Of a stretch of DNA of 64,000 nucleotides, positions 33,555 to 41,754 are shown piece by piece. The DNA is from Motilibacter peucedani (GTDB lineage Bacteria > Actinomycetota > Actinomycetes > Motilibacterales > Motilibacteraceae), in contig NZ_RBWV01000012.1 of the NCBI RefSeq assembly GCF_003634695.1, forward strand, positions 368,729 to 432,728, given 5' to 3'. Under the pieces are notes generated by a model. It had not been told where the DNA came from, made no database searches, and saw nothing but the letters and a program-made list of their open reading frames with translations. Within the stretch, counting starts at the first letter, position 1; the number at the start of each line of letters is the position of its first letter. The position numbers were made by a program, and so were the translations under genes.

Positions 33555-35432
33555 TCACGTGATCGTCAGGTGGATGGTCGTCCCCTTGGGCACCATCGAC
33601 CCGCCCTTGCGGCTCTGGAACAGCACGAGGTGCAGGATGTCGACCCCGCTCGTGGTGACCTTGAAGCCGGCGGCCTGCAGCTTGGCGACCGCGCTGCCGC
33701 GGGTCTTGCCGACGACGCCGGGCACCTTGACCAGCGGCGGGCCCTTCGAGACCACGACCGCGACGCTGGTGCCGGGCAGCACCGAGGTGCCGGCCGGCGT
33801 GGCCTGGCTGATCACCGTGCCGTCGGGCACCGTCTCGCTGTAGTCCTCGGTGCTCGCGACCTCGAGCCGGAGCGCGGTCAGGGCCGTGGTCGCGTCCTCG
33901 AGCGTCGAGCCGACGAGCTTGGGGACCGCAACCGGCTGGGGGCCCTTGCTCAGCACGAGCGCGACCGGCTTCCCGTGGAGCAGCGACGCCCCGGCCACGG
34001 GCGAGCTCGAGGCGACCTGGCCCGCGGGCACGCTGTCGCTCCAGGCTGCCGTGACGCGCCCGGCGCTCAGGTGCGCGGAGCGTACGAGCTCGGTCGCCTC
34101 CTCGCGCGTGCGGCCGGTCAGCTGCGGCACCGTGCGCAGGTCCGGGCCCTTGGAGACCACGAGCCGCACGGCGCGGCCCTTGCGCAGCCAGCCGCCCGGG
34201 CCGGGCGAGCTGGTCAGCACCTCGCCCTTCGGGACGGTGTCGTCGAAGCGCAGCTCGGTGGCGGCCGCGTGGAAGCCGGCCGACTGCAGCCGCTCGGCCG
34301 CGGTGGCGGCGCTGAGCCCCACGAGCCGGGGCGCGCTGGCGTAGCGCCAGGGACCGAAGGCAGCGCCGGCCGCGCCGGCACCGAGCAGCAGCACCAGGAG
34401 GGTCGCGAGCAGGGCGCGACGACGGCGTACGCGGCGGCGCCCCGGCCGCTCCGCCGCCTCGGGCCCCGGCCGGGGAGCGCGGGTGGTCGGCTCGGCGGCC
34501 GCCGGGCGGGGGGTGCGGGTGGTCGGCTCCGAGCGGGGACGCGGACCGGGCGGGGCGACCAGCTCGGTCGGCTCGTCGGCCGGCCCGAGGGTGCGCTGCG
34601 CCGCGATCGCCTCGGCGAGCATCTCGCCCGCGTCGCGGGGGCGCTGGTCGGGGTCTCGGCGGGTGGCGCGCACCACCAGGGCGTCGAGCGCCGCAGGGAG
34701 CCCGCGCACGCGGGTGGAGGGCGCGGGGACGTCGCCGTGCACGTGCTGGTAGGCGACCGCGAGCGGGGTCTCGCCCTCGAAGGGCTTGTCGCCGGTCAGC
34801 AGCTCGAACAGCAGGATGCCGGCGGCGTAGACGTCGACGCGCTCGTCGGCGGTGCCGCGCTCGAGCAGCTCGGGGGCGAGGTAGCTCACCGACCCGAGAA
34901 CGGCGCCGTCGCTGCGCGTGTGGGAGCTCGCGGTGACGGCGCGCACCAGCCCGAAGTCGGCGACCTTGACGGTGCCGTCGACCCCGACCAGCACGTTCTC
35001 GGGCTTGACGTCGCGGTGCACCAGGCCGGCGGCGTGCGCGGCGGCGAGCGCCCGCAGCAGCGGCAGGGCGACCTCGAACGCCTCGGCGGGCTTCAGCCGC
35101 CCCCGGGTGGTGAGCACGTCGCGCAGCGTGCGGCCCTCGACGTGCTCCATCGCCAGCCACACGAGCTCGCCGTCGCGGCCCTGGTCGTGGACGGCGACGA
35201 CGCTGGGCGCCGACAGCCGGGCCGCGGCCTTGGCCTCGCGGGCGAAGCGGGCGACCAGCTCGGGGTCGTTGGCGAGCCACGGGTGCATCACCTTGAGCGC
35301 GACGACCCGCTCGAGGCGGGTGTCGAGCGCCTCGTAGACGACCGCCATGCCGCCCTGCGCGATGCGCCGGGTCACGCGGTAGCGACCGTCGAGGACCTGC
35401 CCGACCAGCGGGTCGGTGACGGTGGCATCCAC
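33555..35432 (-). CDS. pknL: PASTA-domain Ser/Thr protein kinase (PknL/PknB type)
   Basis: A 625-aa membrane receptor kinase. Kinase domain residues 12-275: IAQGGMAVVYEA (glycine loop), VALKVM (Lys), GLVHRDVKPENVLVG (catalytic loop near 135), KVADFGLVRAV. A Pro/Arg-rich juxtamembrane part leads to one helix (LLATLLVLLLGAGAAGA near 345) and four extracellular PASTA repeats, each ending in a VVSKGP or TIHLTIT strand. PASTA domains sense peptidoglycan fragments. The Rv2175c-type gene, whose mycobacterial product is a known PknL substrate, is 1.4 kb away. The GTG start lies 7 nt after TAGACT. Confidence 0.92.
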   Translation of the reverse strand: MDATVTDPLVGQVLDGRYRVTRRIAQGGMAVVYEALDTRLERVVALKVMHPWLANDPELVARFAREAKAAARLSAPSVVAVHDQGRDGELVWLAMEHVEGRTLRDVLTTRGRLKPAEAFEVALPLLRALAAAHAAGLVHRDVKPENVLVGVDGTVKVADFGLVRAVTASSHTRSDGAVLGSVSYLAPELLERGTADERVDVYAAGILLFELLTGDKPFEGETPLAVAYQHVHGDVPAPSTRVRGLPAALDALVVRATRRDPDQRPRDAGEMLAEAIAAQRTLGPADEPTELVAPPGPRPRSEPTTRTPRPAAAEPTTRAPRPGPEAAERPGRRRVRRRRALLATLLVLLLGAGAAGAAFGPWRYASAPRLVGLSAATAAERLQSAGFHAAATELRFDDTVPKGEVLTSSPGPGGWLRKGRAVRLVVSKGPDLRTVPQLTGRTREEATELVRSAHLSAGRVTAAWSDSVPAGQVASSSPVAGASLLHGKPVALVLSKGPQPVAVPKLVGSTLEDATTALTALRLEVASTEDYSETVPDGTVISQATPAGTSVLPGTSVAVVVSKGPPLVKVPGVVGKTRGSAVAKLQAAGFKVTTSGVDILHLVLFQSRKGGSMVPKGTTIHLTIT

Positions 35433-35439
35433 CCTGCCG

Positions 35440-35445
35440 AGTCTA
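35440..35445 (-). promoter_or_regulatory. -10 hexamer TAGACT of a leaderless promoter (pknL)
   Basis: TAGACT on the minus strand ends 7 nt before the GTG at 35432. Confidence 0.55.
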
Positions 35446-35489
35446 GGTACCCGCGCGCCGTGCTCGGCTCCGGCGCGCGGGCCGCCTGC

Positions 35490-36581
35490 TCAGAAGCTGC
35501 GGCGCAGGCTCATCACGTTGGACACGTAGCGCTTGGTGTCGGAGTACATCCCGTTCTTCCGCACCGAGGCCAGGCCCTGGTAGTAGCCGGCGACGGCCTG
35601 CTCGGTGGAGCTCGCCGTGCGGGTCAGGATGCGCAGCAGCACCACGCCGGCCGTCGCGTTGTCGCGCGGGTTGAGCAGGTCGAGCCGGCGCCCGATGACG
35701 CTCGACGCCCACTCGCCGGTGGCCGGCATCACCTGCATGGCGCCGATCGCGTTGGCGACCGAGACGACCCGCGGGTTGAACCCGGACTCCTGGTAGGCCA
35801 CGGCCAGCGCGAGCGAGGGGGACACGCCGTTGGCGCGCGCGGTCGCCGAGATGATGGAGCGCATCTGCGTACGCGTCGGCATCGAGCGCCGCGCCAGCAC
35901 CGAGCGGTTCGCCGCCGCCCGCTGCACGGTCGCATTGGGGTACGTCCGCCCGGCGAAGGTGTTGTTCTTCGTGGGCTTCGAGGTCTTCTTCGACGAGACG
36001 CGGACGGGCGCCTTGACGGTGTGCGAGGTCGTCGTGCGCTTCACCACCGGGATGCGCAGGTGCTGGCCGATGCGCACGACGCCCGAGACGGGCAGGTGGT
36101 TGGCGAGGCGGATGCCGCTCGTGCGCGCGCCGAAGTGGCGCCCGATGCGGATCAGCGAGTCGCCGCTGCGGACGGTGTAGGAGACGTACACGGTCCTGTA
36201 CGTCGTGCGCCGGACGGTGCGGGTGGCGCTGCGCGACGTGGTGGACCGCCGCGACGCGCTCGCCTTCGGCTTCGCCTTGGCGCGGGACCTGGCGATCTTC
36301 GCCTGCGCGGCGGCCGTCGGCACGCGCAGCCGCTCACCGGCGTAGATGGTCGAGCCGTTGCCGGGGAGGTCGTTGGCCCGGACCAGCCGCGAGACGCTCG
36401 TGTGGTAGCGCTTGGCGATCTCGGACAGCGTGTCGCCGCGGTGGACGAGGATCGACTGCCAGCCCGGCGTGCCTGCGGTGACCAGCCCCGCGAGCAGGAG
36501 GGGCAGGGCGGCGACCCCGAGCGCGCGCCGCCACGAGCGCGTGCCCGTCCGCGGTGCGTCGGTGTGCGGTGCCTGGCTCAA
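35490..36581 (-). CDS. LysM-containing lytic transglycosylase (SLT)
   Basis: A 363-aa cell-wall hydrolase. A membrane anchor or signal segment (ALGVAALPLLLAGLVTAG near residue 20) is followed by two LysM repeats (HRGDTLSEIAKRYHTSVSRL near 47 and VRSGDSLIRIGRHFGARTSG near 135) in a Lys/Arg/Ser-rich setting, then a C-terminal SLT domain with the catalytic Glu in AYQESGFNPRV near residue 268 and AIGAMQVMPATG after it. It cleaves peptidoglycan glycan strands. The start is TTG at 36581. An MtrA-like direct repeat lies in its promoter, and its position between a PASTA kinase and that kinase's putative target fits wall-growth control. Confidence 0.87.
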   Translation of the reverse strand: MSQAPHTDAPRTGTRSWRRALGVAALPLLLAGLVTAGTPGWQSILVHRGDTLSEIAKRYHTSVSRLVRANDLPGNGSTIYAGERLRVPTAAAQAKIARSRAKAKPKASASRRSTTSRSATRTVRRTTYRTVYVSYTVRSGDSLIRIGRHFGARTSGIRLANHLPVSGVVRIGQHLRIPVVKRTTTSHTVKAPVRVSSKKTSKPTKNNTFAGRTYPNATVQRAAANRSVLARRSMPTRTQMRSIISATARANGVSPSLALAVAYQESGFNPRVVSVANAIGAMQVMPATGEWASSVIGRRLDLLNPRDNATAGVVLLRILTRTASSTEQAVAGYYQGLASVRKNGMYSDTKRYVSNVMSLRRSF

Positions 36582-36649
36582 TGCCCGTCCTCTCGTCGGT
36601 CCGACACGACATCTCTCGGCGTGTCGTCACCAGGAACTGATGAGGCAAG

Positions 36650-36676
36650 GTAATAGCCTTGTGACGCCTGTGACAA
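36650..36676 (-). promoter_or_regulatory. Promoter with MtrA-like direct repeat upstream of the LysM gene
   Basis: On the minus strand TTGTCA (36676-36671) and TATTAC (36655-36650) form a candidate promoter with a short 15-nt spacer. Over it lie two direct repeats GTCACAGGC and GTCACAAGG (36674-36657), matching the tandem GTCACA-type site described for mycobacterial MtrA. The 222-bp gap to the Rv2175c-like gene otherwise holds only a weak 6-bp hairpin in the leader (36606-36627). Confidence 0.5.
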
Positions 36677-36791
36677 CTGGGACTGCTGGTTTGCCAGAGG
36701 CGCACGCTCAGTCGTGCCCGATTTGTCCGCATCCTGGGACGGGTTCCCGGAGCGCCGATCCGCCCGTTCGAGCGGTCGGCGACCCAGGTCG

Positions 36792-36797
36792 TAGGCT
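36792..36797 (+). promoter_or_regulatory. -10 hexamer TAGGCT of a leaderless promoter
   Basis: TAGGCT ends 6 nt before the GTG at 36804. Confidence 0.55.
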
Positions 36798-36803
36798 CCC
36801 GTC

Positions 36804-37166
36804 GTGGACACCCCTGCCGAGCTCGACGCGCTCGTCCCCGACTGGCTCGCTGTTCCCGACGTCGCCGAGGCGCTCGGCGTCGACGTGGTCAAGGTCCGCT
36901 CGCTGCTGCGCGAGCGCCAGCTGCTCTCGACCCGCCGCGGCGAGCGAAACGTCGTCTCCGTGCCGGCCGACTTCGTCGTCGACGGCGCGATCGTCAAGGG
37001 CCTGCCGGGCCTGATCACGCTGCTGTCGGACTCCGGCTACGACGACGAGGCGGCGCTGCGCTGGATGTTCACGCCCGACGACTCGCTGCCCGGCACGCCG
37101 GTGCAGGCGCTGCGCGAGAACCGCGGCACCGAGGTCAAGCGCCGCGCGCAGGCCCTCGCGTTCTAG
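36804..37166 (+). CDS. Rv2175c-family winged-helix DNA-binding protein
   Basis: A 120-aa cytoplasmic protein. DWLAVPDVAEALGVDVVKVRSLL (from residue 13) is a helix-turn-helix of the excisionase/MerR-like type and the C-terminal half is an actinobacteria-specific wing (GLPGLITLLSDSGYDDEAALRWMF). It matches Rv2175c of M. tuberculosis, a DNA-binding protein phosphorylated by PknL; the kinase gene is encoded divergently nearby. Target genes are unknown. The GTG start is leaderless. Confidence 0.82.
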   Translation: MDTPAELDALVPDWLAVPDVAEALGVDVVKVRSLLRERQLLSTRRGERNVVSVPADFVVDGAIVKGLPGLITLLSDSGYDDEAALRWMFTPDDSLPGTPVQALRENRGTEVKRRAQALAF

Positions 37167-37187
37167 CCGCTCGCCGGCGAGCCGGGC

Positions 37188-38120
37188 TCAGTACGCCGGG
37201 GCGCTGAGCGCTCGCCAGCGACCCTCGTCGCGGCGGGCCAGGGCGGCGCGCGCCATGCCGGGCGCCGCCACGGCCAGCCGGCGGGGGAGCGGCACCGAGG
37301 CCCGGCCCGAGAGCACGTCGTGGTCGGCCTTCTCGACCTCGTCGAGGATGCCGCCGTAGAGGCGCAGCGCCGTCTCGATGCAGTCGCGGCTGGTCGGGTG
37401 CAGCAGCGGGATGCCGGTGGCCGCCTCCGCGTAGAGCGCGCGGCAGCGGGCGACCTCGAAGCGCACCAGCTCGCGCACGGGCTCGCCCGCGGAGCCGAGA
37501 CCCAGGTCGGAGCGCTGGACGCCGAAGCGGGCGAGGTCCTCGAGCGGCAGGTAGACCCGGCCCCGCTTGTAGTCCTCCGCCACGTCGCGCACGAAGTTGG
37601 TGAGCTGGAACGCCTCGCCCAGCGCCTGTGCGGGCGCCAGCGCGTCGGGCGACAGCGGCTCGAGCAGCGGCACCATCTGCAGCCCGATGACGGCGGCCGA
37701 GCCGTACATGTAGCCGCGCAGGTCCTCGTAGGTCTCGTAGTTGGTGACCGTCAGGTCCATCGCCATCGAGTCGAGGAACGCGACGAAGTAGTCGCGCGGG
37801 ATGTCCCAGCGCAGCACGGTGTCGACGGCGGCGCGGCAGACCGGGTCGTCGGAGTGCCCGCGGTCGAGGTCGGCGAGGAACCGCTCGCCCCACGGCACCA
37901 GCGCCTCGGGGTGCGGGTCGTCGAGCGAGTCGACGAACTCGTCCGCGTAGCGGGCGAAGCCGTAGAGCGCGTGGACGTAGGGCCGCTTGTGGCGCGGCAG
38001 CAGCAGGCTGGCGAGGTAGTAGGTCTTGCCGTGCAGGGCGTTGAGCCGGCGGCACTGCTCGTAGGAGGCGCGCAGCTCCGGGTCGGTGATGCCGGCCGCG
38101 TCGAGGTCGCGCGCGCTCAC
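37188..38120 (-). CDS. crtB: Phytoene synthase
   Basis: A 310-aa squalene/phytoene synthase. The first Asp-rich motif is YADEFVDSLDD near residue 57, the second NFVRDVAEDYKRGRVYLP near 175. KTYYLASLLLP near 35 is also typical. It joins two geranylgeranyl diphosphates into phytoene. The ATG overlaps the stop of crtI (ATGA), so crtE, crtI and crtB form one operon read leftward. Confidence 0.92.
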   Translation of the reverse strand: MSARDLDAAGITDPELRASYEQCRRLNALHGKTYYLASLLLPRHKRPYVHALYGFARYADEFVDSLDDPHPEALVPWGERFLADLDRGHSDDPVCRAAVDTVLRWDIPRDYFVAFLDSMAMDLTVTNYETYEDLRGYMYGSAAVIGLQMVPLLEPLSPDALAPAQALGEAFQLTNFVRDVAEDYKRGRVYLPLEDLARFGVQRSDLGLGSAGEPVRELVRFEVARCRALYAEAATGIPLLHPTSRDCIETALRLYGGILDEVEKADHDVLSGRASVPLPRRLAVAAPGMARAALARRDEGRWRALSAPAY

Positions 38121-39616
38121 CGCCAGGCCCGCGAGCGGTAGGAGCGGTCGGGCCCGGTGATGCGCTCGGCGGCGAGCCGCCCGCTCACCAGCACCATGGG
38201 CACGCCGACGCCCGGCAGGGTACCGCTGCCGGCGAAGACGACGTTCTCGCCCCAGGTGTTGCGCGGGCGGAACGGGCCGGTCTGGAAGAACGTGTGGGCG
38301 GCCGCGAACGGGGCGCCGCGCTCCATGCCGCGCTGCTGCCAGTCGAGCGGGGTGGTGAGGTGCTCGACCTCGATGGCGTCGCCGAACCCGGTCAGGCCAC
38401 GTGACTCCAGGGTGGCCACCATGCGGTCACGGTAGCGAGGACCCTCGGAGCGCCAGTCGATCGGGGCGCTGAGGTTGGGCGTGGGGAACAGCACGTAGTA
38501 GGACTCGCGCCCGTCGGGCGCCAGCGACGGGTCGCTCGCTGTCGGCCGGGTGACGAGGTAGGACGGGTCGCTCATCAGCTCGCCCCGGTCGATGATCTCG
38601 TCGAACACCTGCTTCCACTCGTGCCCGAAGGAGATGTTGTGGTGCACGAGGCCGTCGTAGCGCGCACTGCTCCCGACCAGCAGCACGGCGCAGGACGGCG
38701 AGTAGCGCAGCCGGCGCAGCGTGGGCGGTGTCGACCCGAGCAGGTCGCGGTGCGCGACCGGCAGGTCCGGGTTGAGGACGACCGCGTCGCACTCGATGCG
38801 CTCGCCCGCGGACGTGTGCACCGCGACCGCGCGGCGCCCGCGCAGCTCGACCTTCGTGGCCGTGGTGCCGTAGCGGAACTGCACGCCGTGCTTCTCGGCC
38901 GCGCCGGCGAGCGCCCGCGGTACCGCGTGCATGCCGCCGCGCGGGAAGAAGACGCCCGCGACCGAGTCCATGTAGGCGATGACCGCGTAGAGCGCGAGGG
39001 CGTCGTGCGGCGAGAGGCCGGCGTACATCGCCTGGAACGAGAGCACCTTCTGGGTGCGCGGGTCCTTGAGATACTGCTCGACCTTGGGCGCCAGCTTGCG
39101 GAAGGCGCCGATCGCCGCGAGGCGGCCGAGGGTGGGGGAGACGAGCGAGAAGGGCGAGTCGATGTTGCGGTCGATGAACTCGCGCATCTCGTAGTGGTAG
39201 AGCGTGGACACGAACTCGACGTAGCGGCGGTAGCCTGCGGCCTCGGCCGGCCCGCACACGCGCTCGATCTCGTCGGCCATCGCGTCGACCGAGCCGTGCA
39301 CGTCGAGCACGGAGCCGTCGGCGTAGGTCGCGCGGTAGAGCGGCTCGACCGGCAGCAGCTCGAGCCAGTCCTCGAGCTTCTCGCCCACGCAGTCGAGCGC
39401 GTCGGCGATGAGGTCGGGCATGGTGAGCACCGTCGGGCCGGTGTCGAACGACCAGCCGCGGTCCTCGAGCAGGCCCGCCCGTCCGCCCGGCACGTCCTCG
39501 CGCTCGAGGACCGTCACCTCGCGGCCGGCGCCGGCGAGCCGGAGCGCCGCCGAGAGCCCGCCCAGCCCGGCACCGACGATCACCACGCGGTCGCTGGGAC
39601 CCGACGTCGTACGCAT
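38117..39616 (-). CDS. crtI: Phytoene desaturase
   Basis: A 499-aa flavoprotein. VVIVGAGLGGLSAALRLA near residue 11 is the FAD motif, FDTGPTVLTMPDLI near 56 and VFAGSGTLPGVGVPMVLVSG near 465 are the conserved CrtI ends. It introduces four double bonds to make lycopene. It starts 8 nt after crtE and overlaps crtB. Its closest paralogue in the window is the crtD-like gene at 46.4-47.9 kb. Confidence 0.92.
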   Translation of the reverse strand: MRTTSGPSDRVVIVGAGLGGLSAALRLAGAGREVTVLEREDVPGGRAGLLEDRGWSFDTGPTVLTMPDLIADALDCVGEKLEDWLELLPVEPLYRATYADGSVLDVHGSVDAMADEIERVCGPAEAAGYRRYVEFVSTLYHYEMREFIDRNIDSPFSLVSPTLGRLAAIGAFRKLAPKVEQYLKDPRTQKVLSFQAMYAGLSPHDALALYAVIAYMDSVAGVFFPRGGMHAVPRALAGAAEKHGVQFRYGTTATKVELRGRRAVAVHTSAGERIECDAVVLNPDLPVAHRDLLGSTPPTLRRLRYSPSCAVLLVGSSARYDGLVHHNISFGHEWKQVFDEIIDRGELMSDPSYLVTRPTASDPSLAPDGRESYYVLFPTPNLSAPIDWRSEGPRYRDRMVATLESRGLTGFGDAIEVEHLTTPLDWQQRGMERGAPFAAAHTFFQTGPFRPRNTWGENVVFAGSGTLPGVGVPMVLVSGRLAAERITGPDRSYRSRAWR

Positions 39617-39624
39617 CGCGCGCC

Positions 39625-40704
39625 TCAGACCGAGCGCGCGGTCGCCGCGACCGCGAGCTCGCGCAGGACGCCGGCGGCCTCGCCGTCGATGCAGCCGTCG
39701 GCGGCGGCCGCGTCGAGCGCACCGAGGGCGGCGTCGAGGCTGGCCGTGATGCGCCGCTCCGTCGCGTCGAGGGCACCTGTGTCGACGATCACCTCGCGCA
39801 GCGTGCTGACGCCGGCCGCGTCGAGGCGCGGGTCGCCGAGCAGCCGCGAGACCGCCGCCGACTGGGCCGGCGTGGCCTGCGTCAGGGCCTCGGCGACCAG
39901 CACCGTGCGCTTGCCCTCGCGCAGGTCGTCGCCGGCCGGCTTGCCGGTCTCGGACGGGTCGCCGAACACGCCGAGGACGTCGTCGCGCAGCTGGAAGGCC
40001 TCGCCGAGGCCGACGCCGTAGTCGGTGTAGGCCTGGACCGTGGCGGGCCCGGCGCCGGCGAGCGTCGCGCCGAGGTGGAGGGGCCGCTCGATGGTGTACT
40101 TCGCGCTCTTGTAGCGGGCCACGCGCAGCGAGCGCTCGACCGAGGAGGAGCCGACCGCCTGCTCCAGCACGTCGAGGTACTGCCCGGCCATGAGCTCGAT
40201 GCGCATGGCGTCGTAGACGGGCTGGGCCCGCACCAGCGCAGCGGGGTCGAGCCCCGAGCCCCACAGCATCGCGTCGGCCCACACCAGGCACATGTCGCCG
40301 AGCAGCACCGCGGCCGACAGGCCGAACGACTCGGGCGCGCCGTGCCAGCGCTCGCCGCGGTGCATCGCGGCGAAGCGCCGGTGCACCGAGGGGTTGCCGC
40401 GGCGGGTGTCGCTGCCGTCCATGAGGTCGTCGTGGATCAGCGCGCACGCGTGAAGGAGCTCGAGCGAGGAGGCCGCCGCCACCACCTCGTCGCAGTCGGA
40501 GCCGCCCGCGCCGCGCCAGCCCCAGTAGGCGAACGCCGGCCGCAGGCGCTTGCCGCCCTCGAGCAGGAAGTCCTGCGCCGCGCTCAGCGCGGGGGTCAGC
40601 TCGGGCCCGACCGCGTCGAGGGACGGAGCCTGCCCGTCGAGGAAGGCGGCGAGCGCCTTGCCCACACGGGCGCGCAGGTCGTCCACGTCGAGCGGGTGGG
40701 TCAC
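39625..40704 (-). CDS. crtE: Geranylgeranyl diphosphate (polyprenyl) synthase
   Basis: A 359-aa trans-prenyltransferase. First Asp-rich motif IHDDLMDGSDTRRG near residue 92; second LRDDVLGVFGD near 237; LLEGGKRLRPAFAYW near 48 binds IPP. It makes C20 diphosphate for phytoene synthase; in the mycobacterial synteny it corresponds to idsA2. The ATG at 40704 has AGGAGA upstream and is 31 nt after TAGGCT. First gene of the crtE-crtI-crtB operon. Confidence 0.9.
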   Translation of the reverse strand: MTHPLDVDDLRARVGKALAAFLDGQAPSLDAVGPELTPALSAAQDFLLEGGKRLRPAFAYWGWRGAGGSDCDEVVAAASSLELLHACALIHDDLMDGSDTRRGNPSVHRRFAAMHRGERWHGAPESFGLSAAVLLGDMCLVWADAMLWGSGLDPAALVRAQPVYDAMRIELMAGQYLDVLEQAVGSSSVERSLRVARYKSAKYTIERPLHLGATLAGAGPATVQAYTDYGVGLGEAFQLRDDVLGVFGDPSETGKPAGDDLREGKRTVLVAEALTQATPAQSAAVSRLLGDPRLDAAGVSTLREVIVDTGALDATERRITASLDAALGALDAAAADGCIDGEAAGVLRELAVAATARSV

Positions 40705-40734
40705 GGTGTCTCCTCGCGGTCCGGGGTCGCGTCG

Positions 40735-40740
40735 AGCCTA
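40735..40740 (-). promoter_or_regulatory. -10 hexamer TAGGCT of the crtE-crtI-crtB operon
   Basis: TAGGCT on the minus strand predicts a transcript start near 40728 and a leader of about 24 nt that holds the AGGAGA site of crtE. Confidence 0.45.
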
Positions 40741-40807
40741 GGCCAGTCCGGGCGTACCGGCAGTCCGAGACGACGCGCGCGGGAAGGCCCGCCCAGCCCC
40801 TACCCGG

Positions 40808-40813
40808 TAGCGT
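40808..40813 (+). promoter_or_regulatory. -10 hexamer TAGCGT of a leaderless promoter (metF)
   Basis: TAGCGT ends 6 nt before the GTG at 40820, so no leader riboswitch is possible from this start. Confidence 0.55.
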
Positions 40814-40819
40814 GGGCCC

Positions 40820-41740
40820 GTGCCCGTCTCGAGCCCGACCGCCCCCAGGACCGCCCAGCGACCCGGCCGGGTCGGCGCCCTGCTCAGCTCCGGGACGCCG
40901 TCGTTCTCCTTCGAGTTCTTCCCGCCCAAGACCGACGAGGGCGAGCGCCAGCTCTTCCGCGCCGTGCGCGAGCTCGAGTCGCTGAGCCCCACCTTCGTCT
41001 CGGTCACCTACGGCGCCGGCGGGTCCACCCGAGACCGGACCGTGCGCATCACCCGGCGCATCGCCGAGGAGACGACGCTGCTCCCGGTCGGCCACCTCAC
41101 CTGCGTCGGCTCGTCGCGCGACGAGCTCCGCTCGGTGATCGGGCAGTACGCCGACGCCGGTGTGCGCAACGTGCTCGCCCTGCGCGGCGACCCGCCGAGC
41201 GGCGTCGGCACCGAGTGGCGCCCCCACCCCGAGGGCCTGAGCTACGCGGTCGAGCTGGTCGAGCTGGTCCGCTCGCTGGGCGACTTCTCCGTCGGCGTCG
41301 CCGCCTTCCCCGAGAAGCACCCCGAGGCCCCCGACCTCGACGCCGACGCCAGCCGGCTCGCCGACAAGGCCGCCGCCGGCGCGGAGTTCGCCGTCACGCA
41401 GTTCTTCTTCCAGTCGGCCGACTACTTCCGGCTCGTCGAGCGCCTCGACGCCCTGGGCTGCCGCATGCCGGTCGTGCCGGGGCTCATGCCGGTCACCAAC
41501 GTCGCCCAGATCGAGCGGATGGTGGCCCTGTCGGGGGCGGCGTTCCCCGCCCGGCTCGCCGAGCGGCTCCACGCGGTCGACGGCGACCCCGAGGCCGTGC
41601 GCCGGGTCGGCGTCGAGATCGTCGTCGAGCTCGGCCAGGAGCTGCTCGACGGCGGCGCGCCCGGCCTGCACTTCTACACGCTCAACCGCTCGACGGCGAC
41701 CCGCGAGGCCTACGCCGCGCTCGGCCTCGGCTCGCGCTGA
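40820..41740 (+). CDS. metF: Methylenetetrahydrofolate reductase
   Basis: A 306-aa FAD enzyme with a TIM-barrel. PSFSFEFFPPKTDEGE near residue 27 holds the catalytic Glu, SVTYGAGGSTRD near 60 and NVLALRGDPP near 115 are signatures, and AEFAVTQFFF near 193 closes the folate site. It makes 5-methyl-THF for methionine synthesis. It is divergent from crtE, the same order as Rv2172c/idsA2 in mycobacteria. Confidence 0.93.
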   Translation: MPVSSPTAPRTAQRPGRVGALLSSGTPSFSFEFFPPKTDEGERQLFRAVRELESLSPTFVSVTYGAGGSTRDRTVRITRRIAEETTLLPVGHLTCVGSSRDELRSVIGQYADAGVRNVLALRGDPPSGVGTEWRPHPEGLSYAVELVELVRSLGDFSVGVAAFPEKHPEAPDLDADASRLADKAAAGAEFAVTQFFFQSADYFRLVERLDALGCRMPVVPGLMPVTNVAQIERMVALSGAAFPARLAERLHAVDGDPEAVRRVGVEIVVELGQELLDGGAPGLHFYTLNRSTATREAYAALGLGSR

Positions 41741-41754
41741 GCCTGCGCCGCCCG

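Noticed and set aside
36660..36674. CRP/GlxR-type site (TGTGA-N6-TCACA) at the LysM promoter
   Set aside because: The two TGTGAC copies are direct, not inverted, repeats, so the pattern does not fit a CRP dimer site; a tandem MtrA-like reading fits better.
36582..36803. c-di-AMP riboswitch upstream of the LysM gene
   Set aside because: Such switches often precede actinobacterial wall hydrolases, but the conserved core elements of the ydaO motif were not found on the minus strand here.
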